This document shows positions 35,606 through 44,094 of a stretch of 64,000 bases of DNA, piece after piece. Source of the stretch: Clostridium_AD sp050717635 (GTDB lineage Bacteria > Bacillota > Clostridia > Clostridiales > Clostridiaceae); the NCBI RefSeq assembly GCF_050717635.1, contig NZ_JBOITO010000010.1:124001-188000 (forward strand), written 5' to 3'. The notes under the pieces are model-generated. The model was not told the origin of the DNA, did no database searches, and worked only from the letters and a program-made list of their open reading frames with translations. Position numbers and translations under genes: made by a program. Numbering within the stretch: the stretch's first letter is position 1; each line of letters starts with the position of its first letter.

Positions 35606-36670
35606 TTATTTGTTTTGAGCTGCTGCTTCTGGGAACCAATGAGTAGTTTTGTTTGCGATTCTTACAAGAATCAGCATTACTGGCACTTCAACTAGTACTC
35701 CTACCACTGTAGCAAGTGCTGCCGGAGAGTCCATACCGAACAGTGCAATGGCAACTGCAACTGCTAATTCAAAAAAGTTTGATGCTCCAATCATTCCAGC
35801 TGGTGCAGCAATATCATGTGATAATCTTAGCTTTTTACTTGTTAAATAAGCAATAAAGAAAATCAAAAATGTTTGTATAGTTAATGGCACAGCAATTAGT
35901 AAAATGTGCAGCGGGTTATTTATTATGGTCTCACCTTGGAATGAGAATAACAATATAAGTATTAGTAGTAGCCCAACCGTAGTCGCGTTATCAAACTTGT
36001 GTAGGAAGGCATTTTCAAAATACTCTAGGCCTTTTTTCTTTGTTACCGTAATTCTAGTCAAAATGCCTCCAACTAAAGGAATAACAACAAATAAAACAAC
36101 TGATAAAATAAGTGTGTTCCAAGGAACAGTAATGTTGCTAACACCTAAAAGAAATTTAACAATAGGAATGAACGCAACCAAAATAATCAAATCATTTGTT
36201 GCTACTTGCACGACGGTATAAGCCGGACTACCTTTTGTAAGGTGACTCCATACAAATACCATAGCAGTACAAGGAGCAGCTCCTAGTAATATTGTTCCTG
36301 CAAGATATTGCGTAGCTAGTTCTGGTGCAATAAATGCTTTAAATACTACGAAAAAGAAAAATGAAGCTATTGCATACATTGAAAATGGTTTTATAAGCCA
36401 ATTTGTTATCCATGTTACATATAAACCTTTCGGGTTCTTGCCTACATTTTTAACACTTTGAAAATCTACCTTCATCATCATGGGATAGATCATTATCCAA
36501 ATAAGTATAGCTGTAGGTATGGAAACCTTCGCATACTCAAACTTATTTAAGAATTCCGGAATCCCCGGAATAAACCTTCCAATTAGTACCCCCACGACCA
36601 TACAAATGGCTACCCAAACTGTTAAATACTTTTGAAAGAATCCTATTTCGGGTGTTTTTACTTCACTCAT
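35606..36670 (-). CDS. acr3: Arsenite efflux permease Acr3
   Basis: This Acr3-type arsenite transporter of about 354 residues has ten hydrophobic segments. The family motif around the essential cysteine is present in LLGAAPCTAMVFVWSHLTKG. The segment EFLNKFEYAKVSIPTAILIWIMIYPMMMKVDF is also typical. The ATG at 36670 follows GAGGAGCG. The longer frame to 36694 overlaps this site. It exports arsenite made by ArsC and is encoded after arsC and arsR. Confidence 0.93.
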   Translation of the reverse strand: MSEVKTPEIGFFQKYLTVWVAICMVVGVLIGRFIPGIPEFLNKFEYAKVSIPTAILIWIMIYPMMMKVDFQSVKNVGKNPKGLYVTWITNWLIKPFSMYAIASFFFFVVFKAFIAPELATQYLAGTILLGAAPCTAMVFVWSHLTKGSPAYTVVQVATNDLIILVAFIPIVKFLLGVSNITVPWNTLILSVVLFVVIPLVGGILTRITVTKKKGLEYFENAFLHKFDNATTVGLLLILILLFSFQGETIINNPLHILLIAVPLTIQTFLIFFIAYLTSKKLRLSHDIAAPAGMIGASNFFELAVAVAIALFGMDSPAALATVVGVLVEVPVMLILVRIANKTTHWFPEAAAQNK

Positions 36671-36719
36671 AATTAATCGCTCCTCTAAATTCACAATATT
36701 CTTTATTTAAATTAATTTT

Positions 36720-37061
36720 TTATTTGTTGTTACATAGGTCTTGAAGCTTACATTTACCCAATCTTTCACAATCACTACTATAAGAATGTAATTGCTTAAG
36801 TTCTTTTTTTAAATAAGAAAACAAATCAGGTCTATTTTCTATAAAGCTATTATCTATTTTGTAGTATACCCATTGTGCTTTTTTATAGGTCTCAAGTATT
36901 CCACATTTTTTAAGAGCTGTTAGATGCCTTGAAACATTTGATTGGTTCATATCTAGGCACTGCTCAATTTCACATACGCACATTTCGCCCTCCATAAGGA
37001 GTGATAGTATCCTAAGTCTATTCTCTTCTCCTAATGCTTTAAATATATCAACCACTACCAC
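36720..37061 (-). CDS. arsR: ArsR-family arsenic repressor
   Basis: This 113-residue winged-helix repressor has the arsenic-binding motif EMCVCEIEQCLDMNQSNVSRHL, with cysteines in ECVCE-like order next to the recognition helix. A basic, cysteine-bearing C-terminus (CERLGKCKLQDLCNNK) may add a second metal site. It starts with GTG inside the end of arsC, so the two genes are coupled. It probably represses the arsC-arsR-acr3 operon through the palindromic site upstream of arsC. Confidence 0.9.
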   Translation of the reverse strand: MVVVDIFKALGEENRLRILSLLMEGEMCVCEIEQCLDMNQSNVSRHLTALKKCGILETYKKAQWVYYKIDNSFIENRPDLFSYLKKELKQLHSYSSDCERLGKCKLQDLCNNK

Positions 37062-37483
37062 ACCACTTCCCCACTTAAATCAATTTCACTTCTTTCAATT
37101 CTTTCCGCTAAATCTTTAATTTTTTCTTCAATTAATTTCGCTGTCTTTATAAATTCATCATCAGATTTTCCAGTAGGGTCATCAAGTCCCCAATCCTCTT
37201 CATGCTTATGAGCCATTATTGGACAAACTACATTACATCCCATTTTCACTACAACATCAGCTGCTGGTATATTATCTAGCAATTTTGATGTATGAGTTTC
37301 ATTCATGTCTATACTGTATAAATATTTTATTATTCTCACTGCATCTTGATTAATTTGAGGCTTAGTTTCAGTTCCCGCTGAATATGATTCAAACACCTCT
37401 GATGCAAATAATTTACCCAATGCCTCTGCCATTTGTGATCTACAAGAATTATGAACACATATAAATGCTACCTTTGGTTTCAT
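37055..37483 (-). CDS. arsC: Arsenate reductase, LMW-phosphatase type
   Basis: This 142-residue thioredoxin-coupled arsenate reductase has the phosphatase loop CVHNSCRSQMAEAL near residue 10 (C-x5-R) and the later cysteines in KMGCNVVCP, used for the disulfide cascade. The aspartate in WGLDDPTGKSD is the general acid. It is the first gene of the operon. A thioredoxin and CcdA are encoded just upstream. Confidence 0.93.
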   Translation of the reverse strand: MKPKVAFICVHNSCRSQMAEALGKLFASEVFESYSAGTETKPQINQDAVRIIKYLYSIDMNETHTSKLLDNIPAADVVVKMGCNVVCPIMAHKHEEDWGLDDPTGKSDDEFIKTAKLIEEKIKDLAERIERSEIDLSGEVVW

Positions 37484-37499
37484 AAAATAATCCTCCCTT

Positions 37500-37525
37500 T
37501 TGTATATTCGTATATCCGTTTACAC
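37500..37525 (-). promoter_or_regulatory. Possible ArsR operator
   Basis: An imperfect palindrome around ATATTCGTATAT lies between the ribosome binding site of arsC and an upstream TTTACAC. It resembles ArsR/SmtB operators, but no spacing rule was tested. Confidence 0.4.
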
Positions 37526-37578
37526 TCATATTGTAATATTAGCCCCCTAATTTGTCAACACCATACCATAATATTCTT

Positions 37579-38271
37579 CTAAAACCCTAAATAAAACATA
37601 TAAAAAGCAATAAACAAAATTGCTGTACCCATAATATATTTCAACACTTTACTAAATGTACTGTATTTATTACTTAAAGTAAGCTTTGTGACAAAACCAA
37701 TTGATGTTCCTGCTATTATAACTAGAAAACTGTGACCTATAGAATATAATAGTAAAAGTAGTAACCCCCTTGCGATATTACCTTCCTTTGCTACTATTGA
37801 AAGTAAGACTATAAGTACTGGGGTTGAACAGGGTGATGAAAATATCCCTCCTAGTACTCCTGCTACAAAAGCTCCTATATAGCCTCTTTTAGGTTTTTTA
37901 CTTGTTAAAGAAGCTGAGGGTATAAAATTATATACCTCCCAAACTTGAAGTGCCATAAGTACCATAAGAGTACCCAGTGCAATATACCATAAAGAACTTG
38001 ATGTTCCCATAAGCTTTCCTAGAATAGATGCCATGACTCCTAGAATTGTAAAAGTAACTGCCATCCCACCAGCAAAAACTAGTGATAATTTAAATGCTCT
38101 CCTTGTATCATTGTTCCCAGTGCCACCTACATACCCAATTACAAGGGGCACACTTGTAATTGCGCATGGGGTAAATGAGGTTAATACACCTGCAAGAAGT
38201 GCAATTAAAGGCGCAAGCCAAAAACTCTCAGAAATAAGCTTTGATAATATATCTAACCATTCATTGATCAT
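37579..38271 (-). CDS. ccdA: CcdA-like cytochrome c biogenesis/thiol-transfer membrane protein
   Basis: This 230-residue membrane protein of the CcdA/DsbD family has six hydrophobic segments. The paired cysteines are in TSFTPCAITSVPLVIG and GIFSSPCSTPVLIVL. It carries electrons from cytoplasmic thioredoxin to extracellular thiol proteins. It overlaps the preceding thioredoxin gene by 4 bp, so the two probably work together. It lies upstream of arsC with a gap of about 95 bp. Confidence 0.85.
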   Translation of the reverse strand: MINEWLDILSKLISESFWLAPLIALLAGVLTSFTPCAITSVPLVIGYVGGTGNNDTRRAFKLSLVFAGGMAVTFTILGVMASILGKLMGTSSSLWYIALGTLMVLMALQVWEVYNFIPSASLTSKKPKRGYIGAFVAGVLGGIFSSPCSTPVLIVLLSIVAKEGNIARGLLLLLLYSIGHSFLVIIAGTSIGFVTKLTLSNKYSTFSKVLKYIMGTAILFIAFYMFYLGF

Positions 38272-38804
38272 TCCATACCCATCTCCTTAAATATAGCAAG
38301 TAACTGTTCTTTGCTCATTCCACCCTCATGAGTGGTATATACATGTTCATTTGTCTCCTTGGATGAATACATTTTCATTTGAAACGCTTTTGTGTCTTTG
38401 GGCGTATAAGGTTTGCCATGTTTGTCAAAGAAAACTTGTGTTGGAATTACGCTAATTGGATATCCCTCTGCCAAACTTTGATACTTCCATATATCCACAA
38501 ATTTTATGATTACTTTTCCACCAAGCTCTTCATTAAGCTCCACTAATAAAGGAGCCATTTCCCTGCAAGGTGCACAGGAATCAGCACCAAAATCGATCAT
38601 AATGGGTAGTCCATATGATTTAAGTTTCTCTATGTCTAAAGTGTCTGTTACGTGTAAATCAAAAGAAGAATTATCATTTATAACAATTGGTATTTTATTA
38701 AGGTTTTTCAAATACCATATTACCCCTACTGCTACTACTATAAGTACAGGTATAATTATTTTAGCAATATTTTTAGAAATTTTTATATTCTTTTTCTCAT
38801 CCAT
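38268..38804 (-). CDS. Membrane-anchored thioredoxin-like protein
   Basis: This 178-residue protein has an N-terminal membrane anchor (about residues 11-30) and an extracellular thioredoxin fold with active site DFGADSCAPCREMAPLL (C-x2-C) and the cis-proline in YPISVIPTQVFFD. Its partner for electrons is probably the CcdA-like protein encoded next, with a 4-bp overlap. Possible substrates are extracellular disulfides. A link to arsenate reduction is not shown. Confidence 0.85.
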   Translation of the reverse strand: MDEKKNIKISKNIAKIIIPVLIVVAVGVIWYLKNLNKIPIVINDNSSFDLHVTDTLDIEKLKSYGLPIMIDFGADSCAPCREMAPLLVELNEELGGKVIIKFVDIWKYQSLAEGYPISVIPTQVFFDKHGKPYTPKDTKAFQMKMYSSKETNEHVYTTHEGGMSKEQLLAIFKEMGME

Positions 38805-38996
38805 AATTTACACGCCCCTTTGTATTATTCTTCCATGCTTTTACCTGGTATTCATATCAATCTATGTGTTATTTTACATATTTATACATGGATAATTTCA
38901 CAATTCTGTATCAAAACAAATGAAAGCTATGAAATTTAGGCGTTAAACCTACAATTCAAAGCTTTGTAATCTAAACTAACAATAGTTTTATAGTGC

Positions 38997-39632
38997 TTAC
39001 CATGTAAAATATACAAATCCCCCTCCAAGCGTTGTTGTATTGTACCATAATTTAAGATCTATTCTTTTAATCTGACCTTCATCCAAAATGTTTACAAACA
39101 CACTTGTTTCATCCTCTTCATACTCAAGAGAAATTATTGTTACCCAATGCCAAGGCTCAAAGTTTTTTACCTGACCATTACATAAATTTAGAAAGGCAAT
39201 AGGCGAATTTTTTAGTAGGGAACCATTTATGAATTTTATTATTTTATCCAATTCAGGTCGATTAGCCTTATCTTCTGGTATATCACAATAATCATATTCA
39301 ACATTCAGACCTTTTGCTAATGTATAAGAAATTACAGCTTCATAAAATATTTTAGTTGTTGGTATCCCTTCTGTTGTTGGGGTAACATACTCCCAGATTT
39401 CTTCCATTGCTGGCAAACAGTTCTCTTTGTTAGTAAATCTATGTCCGAGTAGCAACGTAATCCTTGTTTGACTTAAATAAGCAATAATATTTGTGGCTGC
39501 AGAAGGTCCGCACCCAGATAGCCGTTGCCACTCTGTAGCATAACATTCCTGGTGGTAACCGTAGCATGCCTTATGTGTATATCTATCTACTACCCGGAAT
39601 AAATCTAGATTAGACAAAGACACTATATTCAT
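38997..39632 (-). CDS. Orphan protein with C39-like cysteine-protease fold
   Basis: I do not recognise a named family, but the layout of a papain-like peptidase can be seen. The candidate cysteine is in RLSGCGPSAATNIIAYL (about residues 37-53), the histidine in FEPWHWVTIISLEYE and the aspartate in VNILDEG. There is no signal peptide or membrane segment. The first 35 residues are rich in Tyr, His and Cys (YTHKACYGYHQECYA). It is monocistronic with long non-coding flanks. Possible roles are a peptidase, transglutaminase-like enzyme or inactive homologue. Confidence 0.6.
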   Translation of the reverse strand: MNIVSLSNLDLFRVVDRYTHKACYGYHQECYATEWQRLSGCGPSAATNIIAYLSQTRITLLLGHRFTNKENCLPAMEEIWEYVTPTTEGIPTTKIFYEAVISYTLAKGLNVEYDYCDIPEDKANRPELDKIIKFINGSLLKNSPIAFLNLCNGQVKNFEPWHWVTIISLEYEEDETSVFVNILDEGQIKRIDLKLWYNTTTLGGGFVYFTW

Positions 39633-39769
39633 AAATTCATCCCCTCTCTAATTGTCATAATGTAACTATTAAATTTTACTATTTATTGTTATGGTAAATA
39701 ACGAATATAAACTATTATTTAATCAATCGTTAAACGTTATATTTGAATATTAGGATATATTATATATAT

Positions 39770-39797
39770 AATGAGGCCCTAAATATCAGGGCCTTAT
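39770..39797 (-). terminator. Terminator after the thioredoxin-like gene
   Basis: Arms AAGGCCCT and AGGGCCTC surround a 7-base loop and are followed by ATTATATATA on the minus strand. It ends the transcript of the gene at 39833. Confidence 0.7.
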
Positions 39798-39832
39798 TAA
39801 AATCTATAAGCTACTTTAGTAAGATAAGCTTA

Positions 39833-40060
39833 TTATAAATATTTTTTAATTTCCTCAGCCGTTGGCACCCTACCCATGATTTTCACTTTTTCATCTACTA
39901 CTAGAGCAGGAGTTTTCATAACTCCATAGGCCATTATTTTTTTAAAATCTTCAACCTTTTCGATAGTTGCCTCTATTCCTAACTCTTCTACTGCCTTTCT
40001 TGTGTTTTCCTCTAGTTTTTTGCAACTAGCACATCCTGAACCTAAAACTTTAATTATCAT
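39833..40060 (-). CDS. Small thioredoxin-like redox protein
   Basis: This 75-residue protein of the MTH895/TM0996 redox-active disulfide family has the active site LGSGCASCKKLEEN (C-x2-C near residues 10-13) and ends GRVPTAEEIKKYL. Such proteins are regularly encoded next to ArsP/DUF318-type permeases, as here 27 bp after one. It probably reduces or carries a metal(loid) substrate of that permease. Confidence 0.85.
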   Translation of the reverse strand: MIIKVLGSGCASCKKLEENTRKAVEELGIEATIEKVEDFKKIMAYGVMKTPALVVDEKVKIMGRVPTAEEIKKYL

Positions 40061-40087
40061 AATAATCTCTCCTTGTAAATTTATTTT

Positions 40088-41113
40088 TTACACTAATAAG
40101 AATGAAAATGCGTTAAATAGATATCCTATTATAATTATACCTGTTGCAACTATTGCTACAAATATAGCTAATAATTTAGGTTTAACAACTTTACTAAGCA
40201 TAATTAATGATGGAAGTGAAAGAGCAGTTACAGCCATCATAAAGGATAATACCGTACCAATACCTACACCTTTTCCAAACAATGCTTCTGCTATTGGAAG
40301 TGTACCGAATATATCTGCATACATTGGTATTCCCACTGCTGTTGCTAGAAGTACTGCAAAAGGATTATTATTCCCAACTACATTCTCAATTATTGATCGC
40401 GGTATCCAGTTGTGAATTGCAGCTCCAATACCAACGCCAATTATAACATATAGCCAAACCTTGTGGAATACATCTTTAACTTGCTGCTTCGAATAAGATA
40501 TTCTCTCATTTCTTGTGAGCTCAATCACCTCTGCATCCACGTTTTCTATTTCTTTTACATAACCTTCTACATACTTTTCAAGTCCTAATTTATCTATAAT
40601 AGTTCCACCAATAACTGCTAAAATCAGTCCGACAACTACATATGCTATTGCTATTTTAGGACCAAAGAAAGACATTAAAATTAATAGTGATGCTAAATCT
40701 ACTAGTGGTGAAGATATAAGAAAAGAAAAAGTTATTCCAAGAGGTAGTCCTGCCGAAGTAAATCCTATAAATATTGGAATACTAGAACAACTACAAAATG
40801 GTGTAATAGTTCCTAGTAATGCTCCTAGTATATTTCCCTTTACACCTTTGATATTTCCAAGAAGTTTCTTCGTTCTTTCAGGTGGAAAATAACTTTGAAT
40901 ATATGATATAGCAAAAATAAGTACTGATAATAGTATGAATATCTTTATAATATCATATATAAAAAAGTGCACACTACCGCCTAATTGTTCTTTAATAGAG
41001 AGTCCAAATACGTTTTCTACAAGCATTCGAATAAGCTCTGAAAGCCAAGTCATTTTCAAAAGCCCATCATTTAAAAAGGAAAATATCTGTGTTATTACAT
41101 TCACTATTGTCAC
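40088..41113 (-). CDS. ArsP/DUF318-type permease
   Basis: This 341-residue membrane permease of family PF03773 has about eight hydrophobic segments. The conserved cysteine-rich motif TPFCSCSSIPIFIGF lies near residue 107, then ISSPLVDLASLLIL. It is grouped with an ArsR-type regulator before it and a thioredoxin-like protein after it, a set seen in many anaerobes. Relatives export organoarsenicals, but other metals or thiol compounds are possible. Confidence 0.85.
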   Translation of the reverse strand: MTIVNVITQIFSFLNDGLLKMTWLSELIRMLVENVFGLSIKEQLGGSVHFFIYDIIKIFILLSVLIFAISYIQSYFPPERTKKLLGNIKGVKGNILGALLGTITPFCSCSSIPIFIGFTSAGLPLGITFSFLISSPLVDLASLLILMSFFGPKIAIAYVVVGLILAVIGGTIIDKLGLEKYVEGYVKEIENVDAEVIELTRNERISYSKQQVKDVFHKVWLYVIIGVGIGAAIHNWIPRSIIENVVGNNNPFAVLLATAVGIPMYADIFGTLPIAEALFGKGVGIGTVLSFMMAVTALSLPSLIMLSKVVKPKLLAIFVAIVATGIIIIGYLFNAFSFLLV

Positions 41114-41151
41114 CTACCTGTTTAATATTTTGTACAATCATTTTTATTAAA

Positions 41152-41511
41152 TTAATTATTACAATTACATTTATTTTTGAACATTTCAACGTATTCATCG
41201 CCCTTTTGAAGATTTTTCAAGTCCTTTTGTACCGCAGTGTAATTTTCCGAATTAGAAATTATATTCATAAGTATCTCACTGAGAAGTTCATTATCACTGT
41301 CTAAATAGTAATATATAAATTTCTCTTGCCTTTCATCACGTACAAAGCCCATATCTCGAAGTTTACCTAAATGCTTTGAAATCTTAGGTTGAGTTTCTTC
41401 TAAAATTCCTTGAATTTGACATACACAAAGCTTCTTATGATATAATAAGATCAAAATTCTAAGTCGCGTTTCATCGGATAACACTTTAAATAAATTCGTT
41501 AATTTTTCCAT
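41152..41511 (-). CDS. ArsR-family metal-sensing regulator
   Basis: This winged-helix repressor of about 119 residues carries the metal motif KLCVCQIQGILEETQPKISKHL, with cysteines next to the recognition helix and a C-terminal CNCNN tail. It is the second ArsR paralogue in this window and probably controls the permease gene that follows. The ATG at 41511 behind AAGGAAGTG is preferred to a GTG three codons earlier. Confidence 0.85.
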   Translation of the reverse strand: MEKLTNLFKVLSDETRLRILILLYHKKLCVCQIQGILEETQPKISKHLGKLRDMGFVRDERQEKFIYYYLDSDNELLSEILMNIISNSENYTAVQKDLKNLQKGDEYVEMFKNKCNCNN

Positions 41512-41525
41512 TAAATTCACTTCCT

Positions 41526-41554
41526 TATATGCTCATGTGGGTATATGTACATAT
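41526..41554 (-). promoter_or_regulatory. Possible ArsR/SmtB operator
   Basis: An imperfect inverted repeat, ATATGCTC and GGGTATAT with ATAT ends, lies directly before the ribosome binding site of the regulator gene. It is in the right place for autoregulation. Confidence 0.4.
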
Positions 41555-41580
41555 TACACTTAAGTAAATTATTTGTCAAC

Positions 41581-41647
41581 AAAAAAAAGGTGCCACCCAC
41601 GTGGCAAGTGGCAAGTTTCACTTTGCCCTTGCCACGTGGGTGGCACC
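41581..41647 (-). terminator. Terminator built from the dispersed palindromic repeat
   Basis: Two inverted copies of the dispersed repeat (20-bp arms at 41589-41608 and 41628-41647, perfect complements) surround an inner stem. On the minus strand the hairpin is followed by eight T. It lies 7 bp after the rubrerythrin stop codon. It is the only paired copy of the repeat in the window and the only one with a T-run. Confidence 0.85.
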
Positions 41648-41654
41648 AAAAGTT

Positions 41655-42239
41655 TTAATAATTTTCAGATAACACTTCGAAGTATGCCTTAGGATGTGCA
41701 CACGCTGGACATAGCTCTGGAGCACTTGTGCCTTCAAAGATATAACCACAGTTGTTACATTTCCACATAACTTCTGTATCTCTAGTGAATACTGTATTAT
41801 TTTCTACTCTGCTTAATAACTGTCTATATCTTTCATCATGATGTTTTTCAACCTCAGCAATCTTTCTATAAACAAAAGCGATACTGGCAAAGCCTTCTTC
41901 TTCAGCAACTTTTGCAAATGCTGGATAAAGCTCTGACCACTCTTCTTTTTCTCCATTTGCTGCCCATAATAAATTTGCCTTAGTATCTGATAATCCCACA
42001 GGATATGTAGCGTTAATTTCTACCACTTCTCCATTTAAACTTTCTTTTAAGAATTTAAAGAATCTTTCAGCATGCTCTTTTTCATTACCTGCAGTTTCGG
42101 TGAAAATATCGGCTATTTGAATATATCCCTCTTTTTTTGCTACTGAAGAATAATAGGTGTATCTATTTCTTGCTTGTGATTCACCTGCGAATGATTTCAT
42201 AAGATTTTCAGCTGTTTTTGTACCCTTTAATGTTTTCAT
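41655..42239 (-). CDS. rbr: Rubrerythrin
   Basis: This 194-residue peroxidase of anaerobes has an N-terminal four-helix diiron domain with E-x2-H motifs (FAGESQARNRYTYYS, GNEKEHAERFFKF, IAEVEKHHDERY) and a C-terminal rubredoxin-like domain with MWKCNNCGY and ELCPACAHP (C-x2-C pairs). It reduces hydrogen peroxide with electrons from NADH through rubredoxin. It is monocistronic and ends at the repeat-derived terminator. Confidence 0.95.
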   Translation of the reverse strand: MKTLKGTKTAENLMKSFAGESQARNRYTYYSSVAKKEGYIQIADIFTETAGNEKEHAERFFKFLKESLNGEVVEINATYPVGLSDTKANLLWAANGEKEEWSELYPAFAKVAEEEGFASIAFVYRKIAEVEKHHDERYRQLLSRVENNTVFTRDTEVMWKCNNCGYIFEGTSAPELCPACAHPKAYFEVLSENY

Positions 42240-42395
42240 AAAATACCTCCTTATTTATTAAATGAGAAAAATATACATATATTTATTCATTCTATAAACA
42301 ATTTGTTTTTCCTCTTTTAAACCTTGTTATTAACACATTGTTAATGTTAATTCCCATCTCCCTAAGTATATATTTTTTATAAACTCATAGCAACA

Positions 42396-42420
42396 TGCCA
42401 CTTGCCACGTGGGTGGCACC
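42396..42420 (-). repeat. Dispersed palindromic repeat, copy 2
   Basis: A 25-bp single copy ends GGGTGGCACC on the plus strand, 7 bp after the stop codon of the symporter gene. The flank CAACA is shared with copy 3. There is no T-run next to it. Confidence 0.85.
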
Positions 42421-42427
42421 ATGTATT

Positions 42428-43957
42428 TTATTTCCAAAAGTCACTGTTAACACCAATAGATTTTGATTTGAATTTTTCTCCACTATTTCGTTTATAATCT
42501 TTTAATGCCTTACATGCAATACCTGATCCAATTAATATAATCGGAACATTTACATAAACTAAAACAATATTTACAAAGTCACCTATGTACCATAAGTTTT
42601 TAAGTTCTAAACCCGCAAGAACTGTTAGCGCTCCAAATGGAACAAAGAATAACGCACCAACTAAGCGTATACCCATAATAAATTTCTTGCTTCTGGATAT
42701 TAAATTAGCCGAAACTTCCGCAAATAATATTAATCCAAGTAGTGTTGTAAATGCAAATATTCCATAACATAGTGAAACAACAATTGTAACTATTCCGTCT
42801 ATTGCAGTACCTGGGACTAGATACTCCACTGAGGATAGATAAACTGTAAGTTTAGAGGCTTTTATAGTTTCCCACGCAACTCCAGAATCGCCTGTCCACA
42901 CATGAGCCATAACAATAAGAAAGCCTGTCATGCTACATATTACCATTGTGTCAAGAAAAACTCCTAAAGCTTGTACAAAACCCTGCTCGGCAGGATGATC
43001 ATTTTCTGCTGTAGCTGCTGCCATTGTAATTGTACCTTGTCCAGCTTCATTAGACATAAGCCCTCTCTTAATTCCTTGAGCTAGTGCCACGCCAAACGCC
43101 CCACCAAATAATGCATTAGGCTTAAATGCTCCACCAAACACTTCTTTAAAGAAATATGGAACTTTATCTAAGTTAACTAATATTATTAAAAAAATTATGA
43201 TTGTATAAATAACTGCCATAATAGGTACTAGTACATCTGTAACCGCTGTAACTCTTTTAATTCCGCCAATGACAGTTAAAAGAACGGCAATTATCATGAC
43301 TATTGCTATACCATAATAAACAGCTGATTCACGTCCAAAGGTTTTACCAGTTACAGTATCTGCTATTGAACCGAAGCTTGTAAATAAATGAAAAGCTTGT
43401 GATGGGATAACAAACAGAGCATATATTATAAAAAATGAAGATAGTATAACTCCTACCCACCGTTTGTTACCTAAAATCTTTTGACCGTAAAATGGAAGTC
43501 CACCCACGTATTCCTTTTCATTCTTTTCCTTGAAAAGCTGTGCAAGTGTTGATTCTACAAAAGCTGTGGACATACCAAAGAATGCCGAAACCCACATCCA
43601 GAATAGTGCACCTGGTCCACCAACAGATATTGCTCCAGTAACTCCCATAATATTACCTGGTCCTACTCGCATTGCAGAACTCAGCAAAAATGAAGCTAGC
43701 GGGCTAATCCCCGTGTCTGATTCCTTTTTAGTGGCAAGAATCTTTATTCCTTTTTTAAATGCAATAACTTGAATAAATCCAGTTTTAAATGTAAGGTAAA
43801 TACCAGTTCCTAAAAGTAAGATAACTGCAAGCGCAAAATTACCTAAAACAGGAATGCTAGCATACCATTCAAAATTTGTTGGAAACTCCCATAGAAAATC
43901 TGCAATGGGAACTATAAAATCGAAAAAACTATTTATTGCTTCAAATATTACATTCAT
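42428..43957 (-). CDS. Sodium:alanine/glycine symporter (AGCS family)
   Basis: This 509-residue transporter of the alanine-or-glycine:cation symporter family has about eleven hydrophobic segments. Family motifs include RVGPGNIMGVTGAISVGGPGALFWMWVSAFFGM and RGLMSNEAGQGTITMAAATA. It imports alanine or glycine with sodium. It stands alone, between copies 2 and 3 of the dispersed repeat. Confidence 0.92.
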   Translation of the reverse strand: MNVIFEAINSFFDFIVPIADFLWEFPTNFEWYASIPVLGNFALAVILLLGTGIYLTFKTGFIQVIAFKKGIKILATKKESDTGISPLASFLLSSAMRVGPGNIMGVTGAISVGGPGALFWMWVSAFFGMSTAFVESTLAQLFKEKNEKEYVGGLPFYGQKILGNKRWVGVILSSFFIIYALFVIPSQAFHLFTSFGSIADTVTGKTFGRESAVYYGIAIVMIIAVLLTVIGGIKRVTAVTDVLVPIMAVIYTIIIFLIILVNLDKVPYFFKEVFGGAFKPNALFGGAFGVALAQGIKRGLMSNEAGQGTITMAAATAENDHPAEQGFVQALGVFLDTMVICSMTGFLIVMAHVWTGDSGVAWETIKASKLTVYLSSVEYLVPGTAIDGIVTIVVSLCYGIFAFTTLLGLILFAEVSANLISRSKKFIMGIRLVGALFFVPFGALTVLAGLELKNLWYIGDFVNIVLVYVNVPIILIGSGIACKALKDYKRNSGEKFKSKSIGVNSDFWK

Positions 43958-44065
43958 TTTCTATCCTCCATAATTCAATTTGTGTCGATTATTGTTATAT
44001 ATTAAGATATATTGTCTATTAAAACTTACCCTATTATACCCTACTTAACTAATAAATGCACAACA

Positions 44066-44090
44066 TGCCACTTGCCACGTGGGTGGCACC
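44066..44090 (-). repeat. Dispersed palindromic repeat, copy 3
   Basis: A 25-bp copy, identical to copy 2 including the CAACA flank, ends 4 bp after the metQ stop codon on the minus strand. Confidence 0.85.
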
Positions 44091-44094
44091 ACTC

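Noticed and set aside
42328..42350. TTAACA-like pair before rubrerythrin as a PhoP site
   Set aside because: Only two hexamers are in 11-bp register and the gene has no link to phosphate. Chance is likely in AT-rich DNA.
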